This document shows, piece by piece, positions 50,764-58,813 of a stretch of DNA of 64,000 nucleotides; the first letter of the stretch is position 1; every line of letters begins with the position of its first letter. Origin of the DNA: Betaproteobacteria bacterium GR16-43 (GTDB lineage: Bacteria; Pseudomonadota; Gammaproteobacteria; Burkholderiales; Usitatibacteraceae); NCBI GenBank assembly GCA_001953215.1, contig CP019169.1, positions 2,480,001 to 2,544,000 of the forward strand, given 5' to 3'. The notes below the pieces were generated by a model that was not told the origin of the DNA, made no database searches, and saw only the letters and a list, made by a program, of their open reading frames with translations. The translations under genes were made by a program, and so were the position numbers.

Positions 50764-51580
50764 ACACATTCCTGCGTCGCTTCGTCGTGGGCGCGGCGCT
50801 GGTCGTCGCCGGCGGTTGCGCGTATCTCTCCGAGAAACAAGGCGAGCTGATTTTCCGTCCCGCGACGGAGAATTGGCGCGGGGCCGCGGCCGCCAGCGCG
50901 AAATTCCAGGAGCAATGGATTCCGGTCGGCGAAAACGGCCAGAAGTTGCACGCGTGGTGGTTGCCGGCGGAGCGGGCCGATGCGCCCGCCGTGCTGTATC
51001 TCCACGGCGCGCGCTGGAACCTCTCGGCCAGCGTCGGGCGCATCGAGCGCTGGCAGAAGCTGGGTTTCTCGGTGCTCGCGATCGACTATCGCGGCTTCGG
51101 CCAAGCACGGCGGCCTCCCCCACGGAGCAGATGGCCTACGAAGACGCGAGCGTCTCGTGGGACTACCTCGCGAAGCTCGCCCCGGGCAGGCCGCGCGTGG
51201 TGGTCGGCCACTCGCTGGGCGGGGCGATCGCGGCGGACCTCGCGTCGCGCCGCACCGACGTCTCCGGAGTCGTGCTCGAGGCCACGTTCACGTCCGTGAA
51301 GGACATGATCGCCAACACCGCCTGGAGCTACCTGCCGGTGGATCTCATCCTCACCCAGCGCTTCGACACGCTCTCCAAGATCGGCTCGATCCACGCGCCG
51401 ATCCTCATCACCCACGGCACGCGCGACCAGATCGTCCCCTACGAGATGGGCGAGAAGCTCTACGCGGCCGCGCCGGGCCGCAAGAAATTCATCAAGGTCG
51501 AGGGCGGCTCGCACCACAACCTCTCCTACGTCGCGTTCGACGACTACCAGAAGGCGATCCGGGAGCTTTTCGCCTTCTAG
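50760..51580 (+). pseudogene. Alpha/beta hydrolase lipoprotein with a -1 frameshift
   Basis: The N-terminal half is in one frame: FLRRFVVGAALVVAGGC is a lipoprotein signal, then LHAWWLPAERADAPAVLYLH and LGFSVLAIDYRGFGQ. The frame then shifts near 51104. The C-terminal half continues in the -1 frame: STAASPTEQMAYEDASVSWD, VVVGHSLGGAIAADLASRR with the nucleophile Ser, then ILITHGTRDQIVPYEMGEK and GGSHHNLSYVAFDDYQ. CCAAGC would read normally as CCAAAGC, so one A is missing. Either a true pseudogene or a sequencing error. The start is unclear (CTG at 50760 is the best fit). Confidence 0.85.
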
Positions 51581-51606
51581 GGAAAGTCGGGTCAGGACTT
51601 CCCTAG
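51577..51606. repeat. Short GGGTCAG-containing inverted repeat after the hydrolase
   Basis: The sequence CTAGGGAAAGTCGGGTCAGG, continuing ACTTCCCTAG, is an imperfect inverted repeat (11-12-nt arms, one bulge) with GGGTCAG in the middle. It begins within the stop region of the hydrolase (TAG at 51578-51580). It may be half of a family element with its own local pairing. Confidence 0.55.
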
Positions 51607-51619
51607 TACCATTCGGTCC

Positions 51620-52597
51620 ATGCAGTCCCTCGACCTCGACGTCCTCAACCGCGCGCTGGAGTGGAAGCAGTCCGGCCACCGCGTCTGGCTCGCCACCGTC
51701 ACGCAGACGTTCGGTGCCTCGCCGCGCCCGCCCGGCTCGCTGCTGGCCATTCGCGACGACGGCATCCTCGTCGGTTCCGTCTCCGGCGGCTGCATCGAGG
51801 ATGACCTCGTCTCTCGCCGCGACGAGTACCGCGGCCGCACTCCGGCCTTCGCGTCCTACGGCATCACCAGCGAGGAAGCGCGGCGGTTCGGGCTGCCGTG
51901 CGGCGGCCAGCTCGAAGTCATCATCGAACCCGAGGTCCCGGCCTCCGACCTGCGGTCGCTCCTCGATCGCATCGCGTCCGGCGAAGTCGTCGCGCGCCAC
52001 GTGAATCTCGCCGACGGTTCGTGGACGTTCGGCGTGGCCGAACCGACCGACGAATGCGTTCGCGGCGACAAGCGGTTCTCCAGCATCCACGGCCCGCGCT
52101 GGCGCATGCTCGTGATCGGCGCCTCCGAGATCGCGATCTACCTCGCGCAGGTGGCCGAGACGCTCGACTTCAAGGTCTTCGTCTGCGACCCGCGCGAGGA
52201 GTACCGCACCGCGTGGCGCGTCGAGGGCACGGCCTGGGTCGATGGCATGCCCGACGACGCGGTGCTCGCGTTCAAGCCCGACGGTCACTCGGTGATCCTC
52301 ACCGTCTCGCACGATCCCAAGCTGGACGACATGGCCCTGCTCGAGGCGCTGAAGAGCGAGGCGTTCTACGTCGGCGCGGTCGGCTCGAAGCAGACGAGCG
52401 CGGAGCGCCGCAAGCGCCTCGCCGATTTCGACCTCACCTCGGGGCAGATCGCGAAGCTGCGCGGGCCCGTGGGACTGTCGATCGGTTCGCGCACGCCGCC
52501 GGAGATCGCGCTCGCGATCCTCGCGGATCTCGTGGCCACCCGGAACAACATCGTGCTCGCGAAGGTCGAGGCGAGCGCGGATCGGCGGCGCGCGTGA
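51620..52597 (+). CDS. xdhC: XdhC-family molybdenum-cofactor insertion protein
   Basis: A 325-residue protein. XdhC proteins bind molybdopterin cofactor, promote its sulfuration and insert it into xanthine-oxidase-family enzymes. Motifs: ATVTQTFGASPRPPGSLLAI, GSVSGGCIEDDLVSRRDEYR, RFGLPCGGQLEVIIEPE in the N-terminal domain, and the C-terminal Rossmann-type domain (MLVIGASEIAIYLAQVAETL, EAFYVGAVGSKQTSAERRKR). The target here is most likely IorAB upstream. Confidence 0.94.
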   Translation: MQSLDLDVLNRALEWKQSGHRVWLATVTQTFGASPRPPGSLLAIRDDGILVGSVSGGCIEDDLVSRRDEYRGRTPAFASYGITSEEARRFGLPCGGQLEVIIEPEVPASDLRSLLDRIASGEVVARHVNLADGSWTFGVAEPTDECVRGDKRFSSIHGPRWRMLVIGASEIAIYLAQVAETLDFKVFVCDPREEYRTAWRVEGTAWVDGMPDDAVLAFKPDGHSVILTVSHDPKLDDMALLEALKSEAFYVGAVGSKQTSAERRKRLADFDLTSGQIAKLRGPVGLSIGSRTPPEIALAILADLVATRNNIVLAKVEASADRRRA

Positions 52598-52622
52598 TGC
52601 GCTTCCCGCTCGCCGGGACGCC

Positions 52623-53660
52623 GTGATCCGCGGCCTGCTCCTCGCGGGGGGCGCGGCCACGCGATTCGGTTCCGCAAAGCTCCTGCATGCTTTCGAAGGC
52701 TCCACGCTCGGGGCGGTGTCGGCGCGCAACCTGATCGCGGGCGTCGGCAATGCGATGGCCGTGGTGCGGCCCGGGGACGACGCGCTGGCGAACACGCTGC
52801 GGGCGGCCGGCTGCGAGGTGCTCGTGTCGGAGCGCTCGCGAGAGGGGCTGGCCTCGAGCATCGCGGCGGGCGTGGGCGCCACGCGCAACGCCTCGGGCTG
52901 GGTCCTGGCGCTCGCGGACATGCCGCGCATCGCGCCCGACATCACGCGCACCGTGGCCCGCGCGATCGAGGCCGGCGCGCTCATCGCCGCACCCGTCCTG
53001 CGATCCGGCGAGCGTGGGCATCCCGTCGGATTCGGAAGCTCGCTCGTGGGTGAACTCGTTGCGCTCACCGGAGACGGCGGCGCGCGCGAGGTGATCGAGC
53101 GGCATCGGGCGCGGTTGGTCTCCGTATCGACCGAGGATCGCGGCGTGCTCTACGACGTGGACCGCCCGACGGACCTCGGGAGCACGCCATCGGACGACAA
53201 GCCGCTCACGCTGCGGCGCGCGACGGCGGCGGACGCGGAACTGCTTTCGCTGCTCGCGCTGCGCTCGAAGGCGCATTGGGGTTATGCCGAGTCCACGATG
53301 GAATCCTGGCGCGATGCCTTGCGGATCGAAGCGGATGCGCTGGAACGCCACGTGGGCTACGTCGCGCTGCAGGGTGAGGCGATGGTCGGGTTCTACGTGC
53401 TGGCGCCCGGGGCTCGCGCCTGGGTGCTCGAGCACTTGTGGGTCGATCCGCCGTGCATGCGGCGCGGCTTCGGGCGCGCGATGGTCCACCATGCGATCGA
53501 AACGGCGCGCCGCGGCGGGGCGCATGCGGTGCTCGTCGATTCCGACCCGAACGCGCGGGCGTTCTATCTCGCGTGCGGCGCGGTGCTGGACGGCGAAGTC
53601 GCGGCGCCGATCCCGGGCGATCCCCGACGCGTGCGTCCCCAGTTGCGGTTCAGCGTGTAG
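52623..53660 (+). CDS. MocA-like cytidylyltransferase fused to a GNAT acetyltransferase
   Basis: A 345-residue fusion. Residues 1-185 are a MobA/MocA-type nucleotidyltransferase: IRGLLLAGGAATRFGSAKLL, EGLASSIAAGVGATRNASG, VLALADMPRIAPD, and SGERGHPVGFGSSLVGELVA. Such enzymes transfer CMP to molybdopterin. Residues about 195-345 are a GNAT domain: LTLRRATAADAELLSLLALR, EHLWVDPPCMRRGFGRAMVH and DPNARAFYLACGAVLDGEV. No break in the frame occurs at the joint. The first domain fits the upstream XdhC and molybdenum hydroxylase. The GNAT role is unknown. Confidence 0.9.
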   Translation: MIRGLLLAGGAATRFGSAKLLHAFEGSTLGAVSARNLIAGVGNAMAVVRPGDDALANTLRAAGCEVLVSERSREGLASSIAAGVGATRNASGWVLALADMPRIAPDITRTVARAIEAGALIAAPVLRSGERGHPVGFGSSLVGELVALTGDGGAREVIERHRARLVSVSTEDRGVLYDVDRPTDLGSTPSDDKPLTLRRATAADAELLSLLALRSKAHWGYAESTMESWRDALRIEADALERHVGYVALQGEAMVGFYVLAPGARAWVLEHLWVDPPCMRRGFGRAMVHHAIETARRGGAHAVLVDSDPNARAFYLACGAVLDGEVAAPIPGDPRRVRPQLRFSV

Positions 53661-53668
53661 GGTCGGCG

Positions 53669-54352
53669 CTACTTCTTCGCGCGCTTGGCGGGCTTCTCGG
53701 GCTTGGGGTATTGCACGAGCTTGCCGACCTGGCGCTCGAAGGGATCGCGCGTCACGAGCAGGCGCTCCTGCCGGCGCGTGACCAGCGCGAAGTGCTTCAA
53801 CGCGGCGAGGCGGTCGTGCACGGCCCAGCAGGGCTTCGTGTTCGTGACCCACTGGTCGGGGGAAAAGTGGCGCATGTCGTAGGCCAGCGAGAAGCTGCGC
53901 AGGGTCTTGCGGCCGCGCTTGTCGAAGTATTCGTGGAAGTACGACATCGCGAGCTCGCGCAGCGACCGGTACACGGGATCGCGGTAGCGCAGCGGCGCGC
54001 CGTTCGTCTTGGAGATGGCACCCCAGCAGCGGCCGCGGCGAAACACGACGATGGCGTGCGGGTAGTCGGAGAGGTCGCAGTCCAGGTGCACCATCAGGGG
54101 CGGCTCGCCCTGCACCCACAACGCGGCGGCGGCGAGGAACGCGCCTTCCATGCAGTGCGCGTGGCGGTGGCGCAGCACTTCGCGCACCGAGTGCAGCGTT
54201 TCGCCGTTCAGCTCGTGGTTGGAGGGCGTGCGGTTGAGGAACTTCTGGATTTTCTGGGGCGTGTCGAGGCTCGCGATGCGGTCGAACTCGCCCTTGGTGA
54301 GCCCCAGGTCCTCCTGCCGCGCAAAGCGCTTCATCGTCGTGCGTGCCGCCAT
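53669..54352 (-). CDS. Transglutaminase-like protein of unknown role
   Basis: A 227-residue soluble protein. It shows LRHRHAHCMEGAFLAAAALW (Cys), LDCDLSDYPHAIVVFRRGRC (His) and AISKTNGAPLRYRDPVYRSL (Asn/Asp region). This is the order of a Cys-His-Asn/Asp triad in transglutaminase/NlpC-like folds. The C-terminus is Lys-rich (KPEKPAKRAKK). I do not recognise a named family. ATG 54352 or 54334 may start it. Confidence 0.72.
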   Translation of the reverse strand: MAARTTMKRFARQEDLGLTKGEFDRIASLDTPQKIQKFLNRTPSNHELNGETLHSVREVLRHRHAHCMEGAFLAAAALWVQGEPPLMVHLDCDLSDYPHAIVVFRRGRCWGAISKTNGAPLRYRDPVYRSLRELAMSYFHEYFDKRGRKTLRSFSLAYDMRHFSPDQWVTNTKPCWAVHDRLAALKHFALVTRRQERLLVTRDPFERQVGKLVQYPKPEKPAKRAKK

Positions 54353-54370
54353 GGCCGAAAATATAGCTGA

Positions 54371-54392
54371 AAAAAAGGTACTGACCCTTTTC
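54371..54392. repeat. Partial GGGTCAG element upstream of the Bug-type gene
   Basis: AAAAAAGGTACTGACCCTTT followed by TC. On the minus strand it reads GAAAAGGGTCAGTACCTTTT, the outer GGGTCAG core with a new inner sequence and no long second arm. It lies in the divergent gap (54353-54463) between the transglutaminase-like gene and the Bug-type gene. Confidence 0.5.
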
Positions 54393-54463
54393 GTCGCGCG
54401 TGGGTTGCGGGCGCCGTGCAAGTGCCCGATAGTGGGACGACGCATTTTTCCGGAGGGTTTCGC

Positions 54464-55420
54464 GTGTTCCTGCTGCGTTTGCTCGCCCTGCTGGCGCTGG
54501 TGTTTCCCGTGGCGGCACAAGACTATCCTTCGCGGCCCATCAAGATCGTCGTGCCGTTCTCGCCGGGCGGAGCCGTGGACGGGCCCGCGCGGATGGTGGC
54601 CAACGAGCTGGGCAAGCGCCTGAACCAGGGCGTGGTCGTGGAGAACCGGCCCGGCGCCGGAGCCACGATCGGATCGGAAGCCGTGGCGAAGGCGCCGGCC
54701 GATGGCTATACGCTGCTGCTCGCTTCGCAGACGAACGCGATCAGCGCCACGCTCTACTCGAAGCTGAATTTCCAGCCCATCGACGACTTTGCGCCCATCT
54801 CGCTCATCGCGCGCGAACCGGGCGTGCTCGTCGTGCATCCGTCCTTTCCGGCGCAGAGCGTGGCCGAGCTGATCGCGCTCGCGAAGGCGAAGCCGGGCGA
54901 GATCCACTACGCATCCTCGGGCAACGGCAGCGGCCAGCACCTCTTCATGGCGCAGTTCGCCTCGATGGCGGGCATCAAGCTCACGCACGTCCCCTACAAG
55001 GGCAGCGGCCAGGCGACGACGGACGTGCTGGGCGGCATCGTGCCGATCTCGATGCCGGGCCTCGCCGCGATGGTCGGGCACATCAAGGCGGGCAAGCTGC
55101 GCGCGCTGGCCACGACCGGCTCGAAGCGCTCGGCTGCGCTGCCCGATGTGCCGACGCTCGCGGAAGCCGGCGTGCCCGGGTACGAAGCCTATGTGTGGTC
55201 GGGCCTGCTGGCTCCGAAGGCCACGCCGGCCCCGGTGCTCGAGCGCCTGCGCAAGGAGACCGCCGCGGTGCTCGCGAGCCCCGAGGTGAAGAACTACATG
55301 GCGCAGAACGCGATGGAGGCGTACGCCGACAGCACGCCCGCGCAATTCGACGCGTACTTCCGCGAGGAGTACCAGCGCTGGGCGAAGATCATCAAGGAAA
55401 CGGGGGCGAAAGTTGAGTGA
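54464..55420 (+). CDS. Bug-family tripartite tricarboxylate transporter binding protein
   Basis: A 318-residue periplasmic binding protein of the TctC/Bug family, widely expanded in betaproteobacteria. The signal peptide is MFLLRLLALLALVFPVAA. Motifs: YPSRPIKIVVPFSPGGAVDG, VVENRPGAGATIGSEAVAKA, HVPYKGSGQATTDVLGGIVP and VPTLAEAGVPGYEAYVWSGL. The GTG at 54464 follows CGGAGGG by a good spacing, and an ATG at 54416 would add a poor leader. The membrane subunits TctA/TctB are not adjacent, so it may use a distant permease. Confidence 0.92.
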   Translation: MFLLRLLALLALVFPVAAQDYPSRPIKIVVPFSPGGAVDGPARMVANELGKRLNQGVVVENRPGAGATIGSEAVAKAPADGYTLLLASQTNAISATLYSKLNFQPIDDFAPISLIAREPGVLVVHPSFPAQSVAELIALAKAKPGEIHYASSGNGSGQHLFMAQFASMAGIKLTHVPYKGSGQATTDVLGGIVPISMPGLAAMVGHIKAGKLRALATTGSKRSAALPDVPTLAEAGVPGYEAYVWSGLLAPKATPAPVLERLRKETAAVLASPEVKNYMAQNAMEAYADSTPAQFDAYFREEYQRWAKIIKETGAKVE

Positions 55421-56315
55421 CGTGATCGGCAAGGAACACTGGACGCAGAAGGGCGACGTGCGGCTCTTCCTGTGGGAGAAATTCGTCGGCAGCCCGGATG
55501 GGAAACCCGCGGTGCTCTTCGTGCATGGATCTTCGATGGCGTCGCAACCGACGTTCGACCTCACGGTGCCGGGGCGTCCGCACTCGTCGGTCATGGACTG
55601 GTTCGCCGAGCGCGGCTTCGTGTGCTGGTGCGTCGACATGGAAGGCTACGGCCGCTCGGGCAAGTTGCGCGACATCACCTGCGACATCCCGAACGGCGCG
55701 GACGACCTCGCGGCGGCCACGGACTACATTCTGAAGGCGCGGGGGATCAGGAGCTTCGTCGTGTACGGGATTTCCTCGGGGGCGCTGCGGGCCGCGCTCT
55801 TCGCGCAACGCCATCCGGAGCGCGTGGCGCGCCTGGCGCTCGATGCCTTCGTGTGGACGGGGGAGGGCAGCCCCACGCTCGAGCAGCGCCGGAAGAAGCT
55901 GCCGCAGTTCCTCGCCTCGAAGCGCCGGCCGATCGACCGCGCGTTCGTCTACTCGATCTTCGAGCGCGACCATCCCGATTGCGCCGAGAAGCGCGTGGTC
56001 GATGCCTTCGCCGATGCGATCCTCGCGCTCGACGACTCGATGCCCAACGGGACCTACATCGACATGTGCTCGAAGCTGCCGATCGTGGATCCCGAGAAGA
56101 TCACCGTGCCCACCATCGTGATGCGCGGCCAGTTCGACGGCATCGCGGGCTTCGAGGACCTCGCGAAATTCTTCGCGAAGCTTCCCAATCCCGACAAGCA
56201 GTTCACCGTGATGTCCGGCATCTCGCACGCGAGCTTCCAGCAGAAGAACTACCTGCTGGTGTACCAGATCCTCTACAACTGGTTCACGCAGCCGGCGCCT
56301 GCATACACGGCATAG
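55413..56315 (+). CDS. Alpha/beta hydrolase
   Basis: A 300-residue cytoplasmic hydrolase (TTG at 55413, overlapping the Bug stop by 8 nt; GTG 55422 is an alternative). Motifs: VLFVHGSSMASQPTFDLTVP, nucleophile elbow VVYGISSGALRAALFAQ (Ser), VMRGQFDGIAGFEDLAKFF (Asp) and SGISHASFQQKN (His). Coupling to a Bug protein suggests the pair handle one compound, perhaps an ester. The substrate is unknown. Confidence 0.87.
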   Translation: MSDVIGKEHWTQKGDVRLFLWEKFVGSPDGKPAVLFVHGSSMASQPTFDLTVPGRPHSSVMDWFAERGFVCWCVDMEGYGRSGKLRDITCDIPNGADDLAAATDYILKARGIRSFVVYGISSGALRAALFAQRHPERVARLALDAFVWTGEGSPTLEQRRKKLPQFLASKRRPIDRAFVYSIFERDHPDCAEKRVVDAFADAILALDDSMPNGTYIDMCSKLPIVDPEKITVPTIVMRGQFDGIAGFEDLAKFFAKLPNPDKQFTVMSGISHASFQQKNYLLVYQILYNWFTQPAPAYTA

Positions 56316-56333
56316 AGCCCGTCATCCCAGCAA

Positions 56334-56374
56334 TTAGGGTCAGCACGATAATAGGGTTATCGTGCTGACCCTAA
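56334..56374. repeat. GGGTCAG-family hairpin (copy F), likely bidirectional terminator
   Basis: A perfect inverted repeat with 18-nt arms (TTAGGGTCAGCACGATAA and its complement) and loop TAGGG. The inner sequence CACGATAA is unlike any other copy. It is between convergent genes (the hydrolase ending 56315 and the RES gene ending 56376). Confidence 0.9.
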
Positions 56375-56375
56375 A

Positions 56376-56834
56376 CTACTTCCAGAGCCGCGGGTCGAAG
56401 GAGAAGGGCTCGGGATAGTGGAGCGTGACGCGCCGCGTGTCGGGATGCTCGGGGTTCAGGAGCACGCAGGCTTCCGAAGGAACGATCACCGAAGGCACGC
56501 GCAGCGCCACGCTTTGCATCGAGGCTTGCCACCGCGAGCCCACGGCCTGCGTCGAGGCGGGAACGACTTCCGCGCGCCAATCGGGCGGGAGGTCTCGCGG
56601 CGCGAGGTCCATCACCGCGTCGTCGGGAATGTCGATCGCGTAACTGAGGAAGGCCACGGCGCGCTCTTCGCCGGAGAAGTGCACGAAGGTCTCGAGCGCG
56701 GCAAGGGAAAGCGCCTCCGCGGCGTACACCATCGGCGTGCCGGCGAGGTTCCAGCGGCCGCCGAAGGCGCGCGCACCGCTGCCGCCGAACGCGTCCAATG
56801 CATGGCGCGCCTTGACCAGCCGGAAGCAGCGCAT
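56376..56834 (-). CDS. RES-domain toxin
   Basis: A 152-residue toxin of the RES family; characterised members deplete cellular NAD+ (ART-like fold). Features: MRCFRLVKARHALDAFGGSG, GGRWNLAGTPMVYAAEALSL and ALETFVHFSGEERAVAFLSY at the N-terminus, with the conserved Arg, Tyr and Glu positions, then a C-terminal VLLNPEHPDTRRVTLHYPEP. The ATG overlaps the antitoxin stop by 1 nt (TGATG), and the gene order antitoxin-then-toxin is the usual one. Confidence 0.9.
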   Translation of the reverse strand: MRCFRLVKARHALDAFGGSGARAFGGRWNLAGTPMVYAAEALSLAALETFVHFSGEERAVAFLSYAIDIPDDAVMDLAPRDLPPDWRAEVVPASTQAVGSRWQASMQSVALRVPSVIVPSEACVLLNPEHPDTRRVTLHYPEPFSFDPRLWK

Positions 56835-57268
56835 CAGGTGTAGACGCCGTGCTCCATGCGGCCGAGCAAGGTCTCGACCTCGCGGGCGCCCGCATCGGTG
56901 GCGGCGCGCTCGAGGGGCACGCCGCCGGCGAGGGCGCGCTGGGGCGAGCGCAGCCAGCGGACCGCCGCGCCTTCGTCCTCGAGCGCGTCCGAGGCGAGCG
57001 CGTAGAGGCGGGCGAGGCGGTAGAGCCGGTCGCCGACCACCGGGTCCAGCGAGCGCACGTTGGCCAGGCGCGTGAGCGAACGCGCGCTCAATCCCAGCAG
57101 GCGCGCGAGCTCCTCGTTGCGAAGGCCCAGGAGGTCCTTCATCAGGAAGGCCGCGCGCGTGGGGACCCCCGACTGGATCAGGCCGTGCCAGTCGTCGGGA
57201 GTGCGCGGGGCATGCGCGCCGAACGTCTTGCGGCCCCCGAGGACCTGGGAGAGGGCGGCTTGGGTCAT
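56834..57268 (-). CDS. Xre/MbcA/ParS-type antitoxin
   Basis: A 144-residue antitoxin. The N-terminal part shows RNEELARLLGLSARSLTRLA, a helix-turn-helix. The C-terminal DUF2384 toxin-binding part is VGDRLYRLARLYALASDALE with AVRWLRSPQRALAGGVPLER. It should bind and neutralise the RES protein and repress its own promoter. Tandem repeats containing its start codon lie upstream. Confidence 0.9.
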   Translation of the reverse strand: MTQAALSQVLGGRKTFGAHAPRTPDDWHGLIQSGVPTRAAFLMKDLLGLRNEELARLLGLSARSLTRLANVRSLDPVVGDRLYRLARLYALASDALEDEGAAVRWLRSPQRALAGGVPLERAATDAGAREVETLLGRMEHGVYT

Positions 57269-57330
57269 GAAGGGAAGGGCGTCATGTTGGAGTAGAGCGT
57301 CATGATGAGAAGGGCGTCATGATGGGAAGG
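57261..57330. promoter_or_regulatory. Tandem ~17-bp repeats at the antitoxin start
   Basis: GTCATG occurs at 57265, 57282, 57300 and 57317 (spacing 17, 18, 17). The last three lie in GCGTCATG, each followed by a purine-rich stretch (such as ATGGGAAGG). The antitoxin ATG is in the first copy. These may be operator repeats for the antitoxin or arise by replication slippage. Each copy also offers an ATG on the minus strand, but only 57268 is in frame. Confidence 0.6.
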
Positions 57331-57377
57331 GCGCCCTATCGGCCATATGTCCGAAGAGTATACGCCAGATGGCGGGC

Positions 57378-57875
57378 TCAGCGCGCCGGGATGAAGCGGC
57401 CGGTGGCCGGGTCCACGTAGCCCCCGGGCGCCGCGGGAAGGGTCCGGCCGGTGGCGGGATCGACCAGCACCGGCCCCTGCGGCAGGACCGTGCGTCCGGT
57501 CTGCGGGTCGTTGAACGGCGGGATGGCGCGCGGGGCGGGCTTCAAGGTCGCGAGCGGGGGCGCCGGGACCGTGGGCGCGGGCTTGAGCGGCTCGACGCCG
57601 GGCGCGAGGTCCAGGGACGAGCGTGCGGGCCGCGCCTTGTCGGCCTCGCCCGGGGCGAGCGGCGCGGCCGCAGGGCTGCGCAGCAGGCGCAGCAACTCTG
57701 CGCGCGCGGAAGAGCGCGCCTCGGCGGTGGACTTCGGATCGGCGAGGATGGCCTGCAGGTTCGCCATGCGATCCCGCATCGCCTCGCTCGGCGGCCATTG
57801 GGACGGCACGGGATCGGCGGCCCCGGCAACCTGGGCCAGGAGCACGGCAGCGATGACCAGCGAGCGGCGAACCAT
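57378..57875 (-). CDS. Exported Pro-rich protein with DPxTGR repeats
   Basis: A 165-residue protein with signal peptide MVRRSLVIAAVLLAQVAGAA. A helical segment follows (residues about 25-75), then a Pro/Ala-rich region. The tail has three DPxTGR units: DPQTGRTVLPQG, DPATGRTLPAAPGG and DPATGRFIPAR. No family is recognised. The repeats suggest a short surface- or wall-exposed motif. It lies between the antitoxin and DUF1684 genes. Confidence 0.68.
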   Translation of the reverse strand: MVRRSLVIAAVLLAQVAGAADPVPSQWPPSEAMRDRMANLQAILADPKSTAEARSSARAELLRLLRSPAAAPLAPGEADKARPARSSLDLAPGVEPLKPAPTVPAPPLATLKPAPRAIPPFNDPQTGRTVLPQGPVLVDPATGRTLPAAPGGYVDPATGRFIPAR

Positions 57876-57910
57876 CCCCTTGTGACAGGGCAAGCGCGCC
57901 GTCGTTCGCT

Positions 57911-58795
57911 CTACCCCGCGCGCTTCGGCGGGTACTTCTCGCCGGCCTCGACCTTCACCTTGAGGATGTTCTGCTCCGGCGGCAGCGGGCAGGTGGTGAA
58001 TTCGCTGAACGCGCACGGCGGGTTGTACGCGCGGTTCAGGTCCAGCTTGAAGGTCTTGTTGGGCTCGGGCTTCTTCTCGACGTAGAGGAAGCGGCCCGGC
58101 TTGTAGGTGCCTTTGCCCGCGGTCGTGTCGCGGAAAATGATGAAGAGGCCTTCGTCGTCGCCCACGACATCGAGCTTCTGCACCTTGCCGCCCAGCTTGA
58201 ATTGCACGTAGCCGGGGGAGGGCTCGTCGGAGGACTCGTCGAGCACGTTGATGATCGGGACGGTCTTGCCTTTCGGGTAGGGAATGAACTTCGCGTCGAC
58301 GTAGTACGCGTCGTTCACGCCGTACCAGACGCGGCTCTCGAAGCCCGAGCGCACCTTGCTGTCGTTGTCGGCGAGGCGAAGGATGTAGCGGCCTTCGCGC
58401 TCGATCACGTGCATCGAAGCGCGGCCCATCTGCACCCAGTCGCGCTTGTCGCTGTCGGTGCCCATCGTGCGTTCGGTGAACGGGAGGCCTTCCTTGGTCA
58501 TCTCGACGCCGGGCTCCAGCTTCATCGTCACCTTGCCCGGCTCGACGAAGATCGTGCCGATGCGTTCGGCGCCCAGTCCCTTCGGGAACACGAGGTCGTT
58601 CTTCTCGCCGGTACCGAACGTGTTCGCGCCCTGCTTCATCGGGAAGCGGCCGGCGAGCGTGAGCCAGCCGTTGTCGGCCCGCAGGCTCTTCTCGACGCGG
58701 GCTCGCCATGCCTCGACGGACTTCACGTGTTCCGGGTCGGCCGCGTAGGTGTTGGCGGCGAGGAGGGCGGCAAGTGCAAAGAGGATGCGTTTCAT
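57911..58795 (-). CDS. DUF1684 exported protein
   Basis: A 294-residue protein with signal peptide MKRILFALAALLAANTYAA. The DUF1684 body includes WLTLAGRFPMKQGANTFGTG, SGFESRVWYGVNDAYYVDAK, GDDEGLFIIFRDTTAGKGTY and LDLNRAYNPPCAFSEFTTCP. The C-terminal block with R-x-Y-NPPCAFS-x-F-x-TCP is the most conserved in the family. Function is unknown. ATG 58795 is preferred over TTG 58798. Confidence 0.9.
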   Translation of the reverse strand: MKRILFALAALLAANTYAADPEHVKSVEAWRARVEKSLRADNGWLTLAGRFPMKQGANTFGTGEKNDLVFPKGLGAERIGTIFVEPGKVTMKLEPGVEMTKEGLPFTERTMGTDSDKRDWVQMGRASMHVIEREGRYILRLADNDSKVRSGFESRVWYGVNDAYYVDAKFIPYPKGKTVPIINVLDESSDEPSPGYVQFKLGGKVQKLDVVGDDEGLFIIFRDTTAGKGTYKPGRFLYVEKKPEPNKTFKLDLNRAYNPPCAFSEFTTCPLPPEQNILKVKVEAGEKYPPKRAG

Positions 58796-58813
58796 CAAGG
58801 CTCCGTCATTCCC

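Noticed and set aside
51095-51115. Programmed -1 frameshift in the hydrolase
   Set aside because: No X-XXY-YYZ slippery heptamer and no downstream pseudoknot are evident; a one-base deletion is simpler.
57261-57330. Possible CRISPR-like array
   Set aside because: Units are only 17-18 bp in direct tandem with no spacers and no cas genes; treated as regulatory or slippage repeats.
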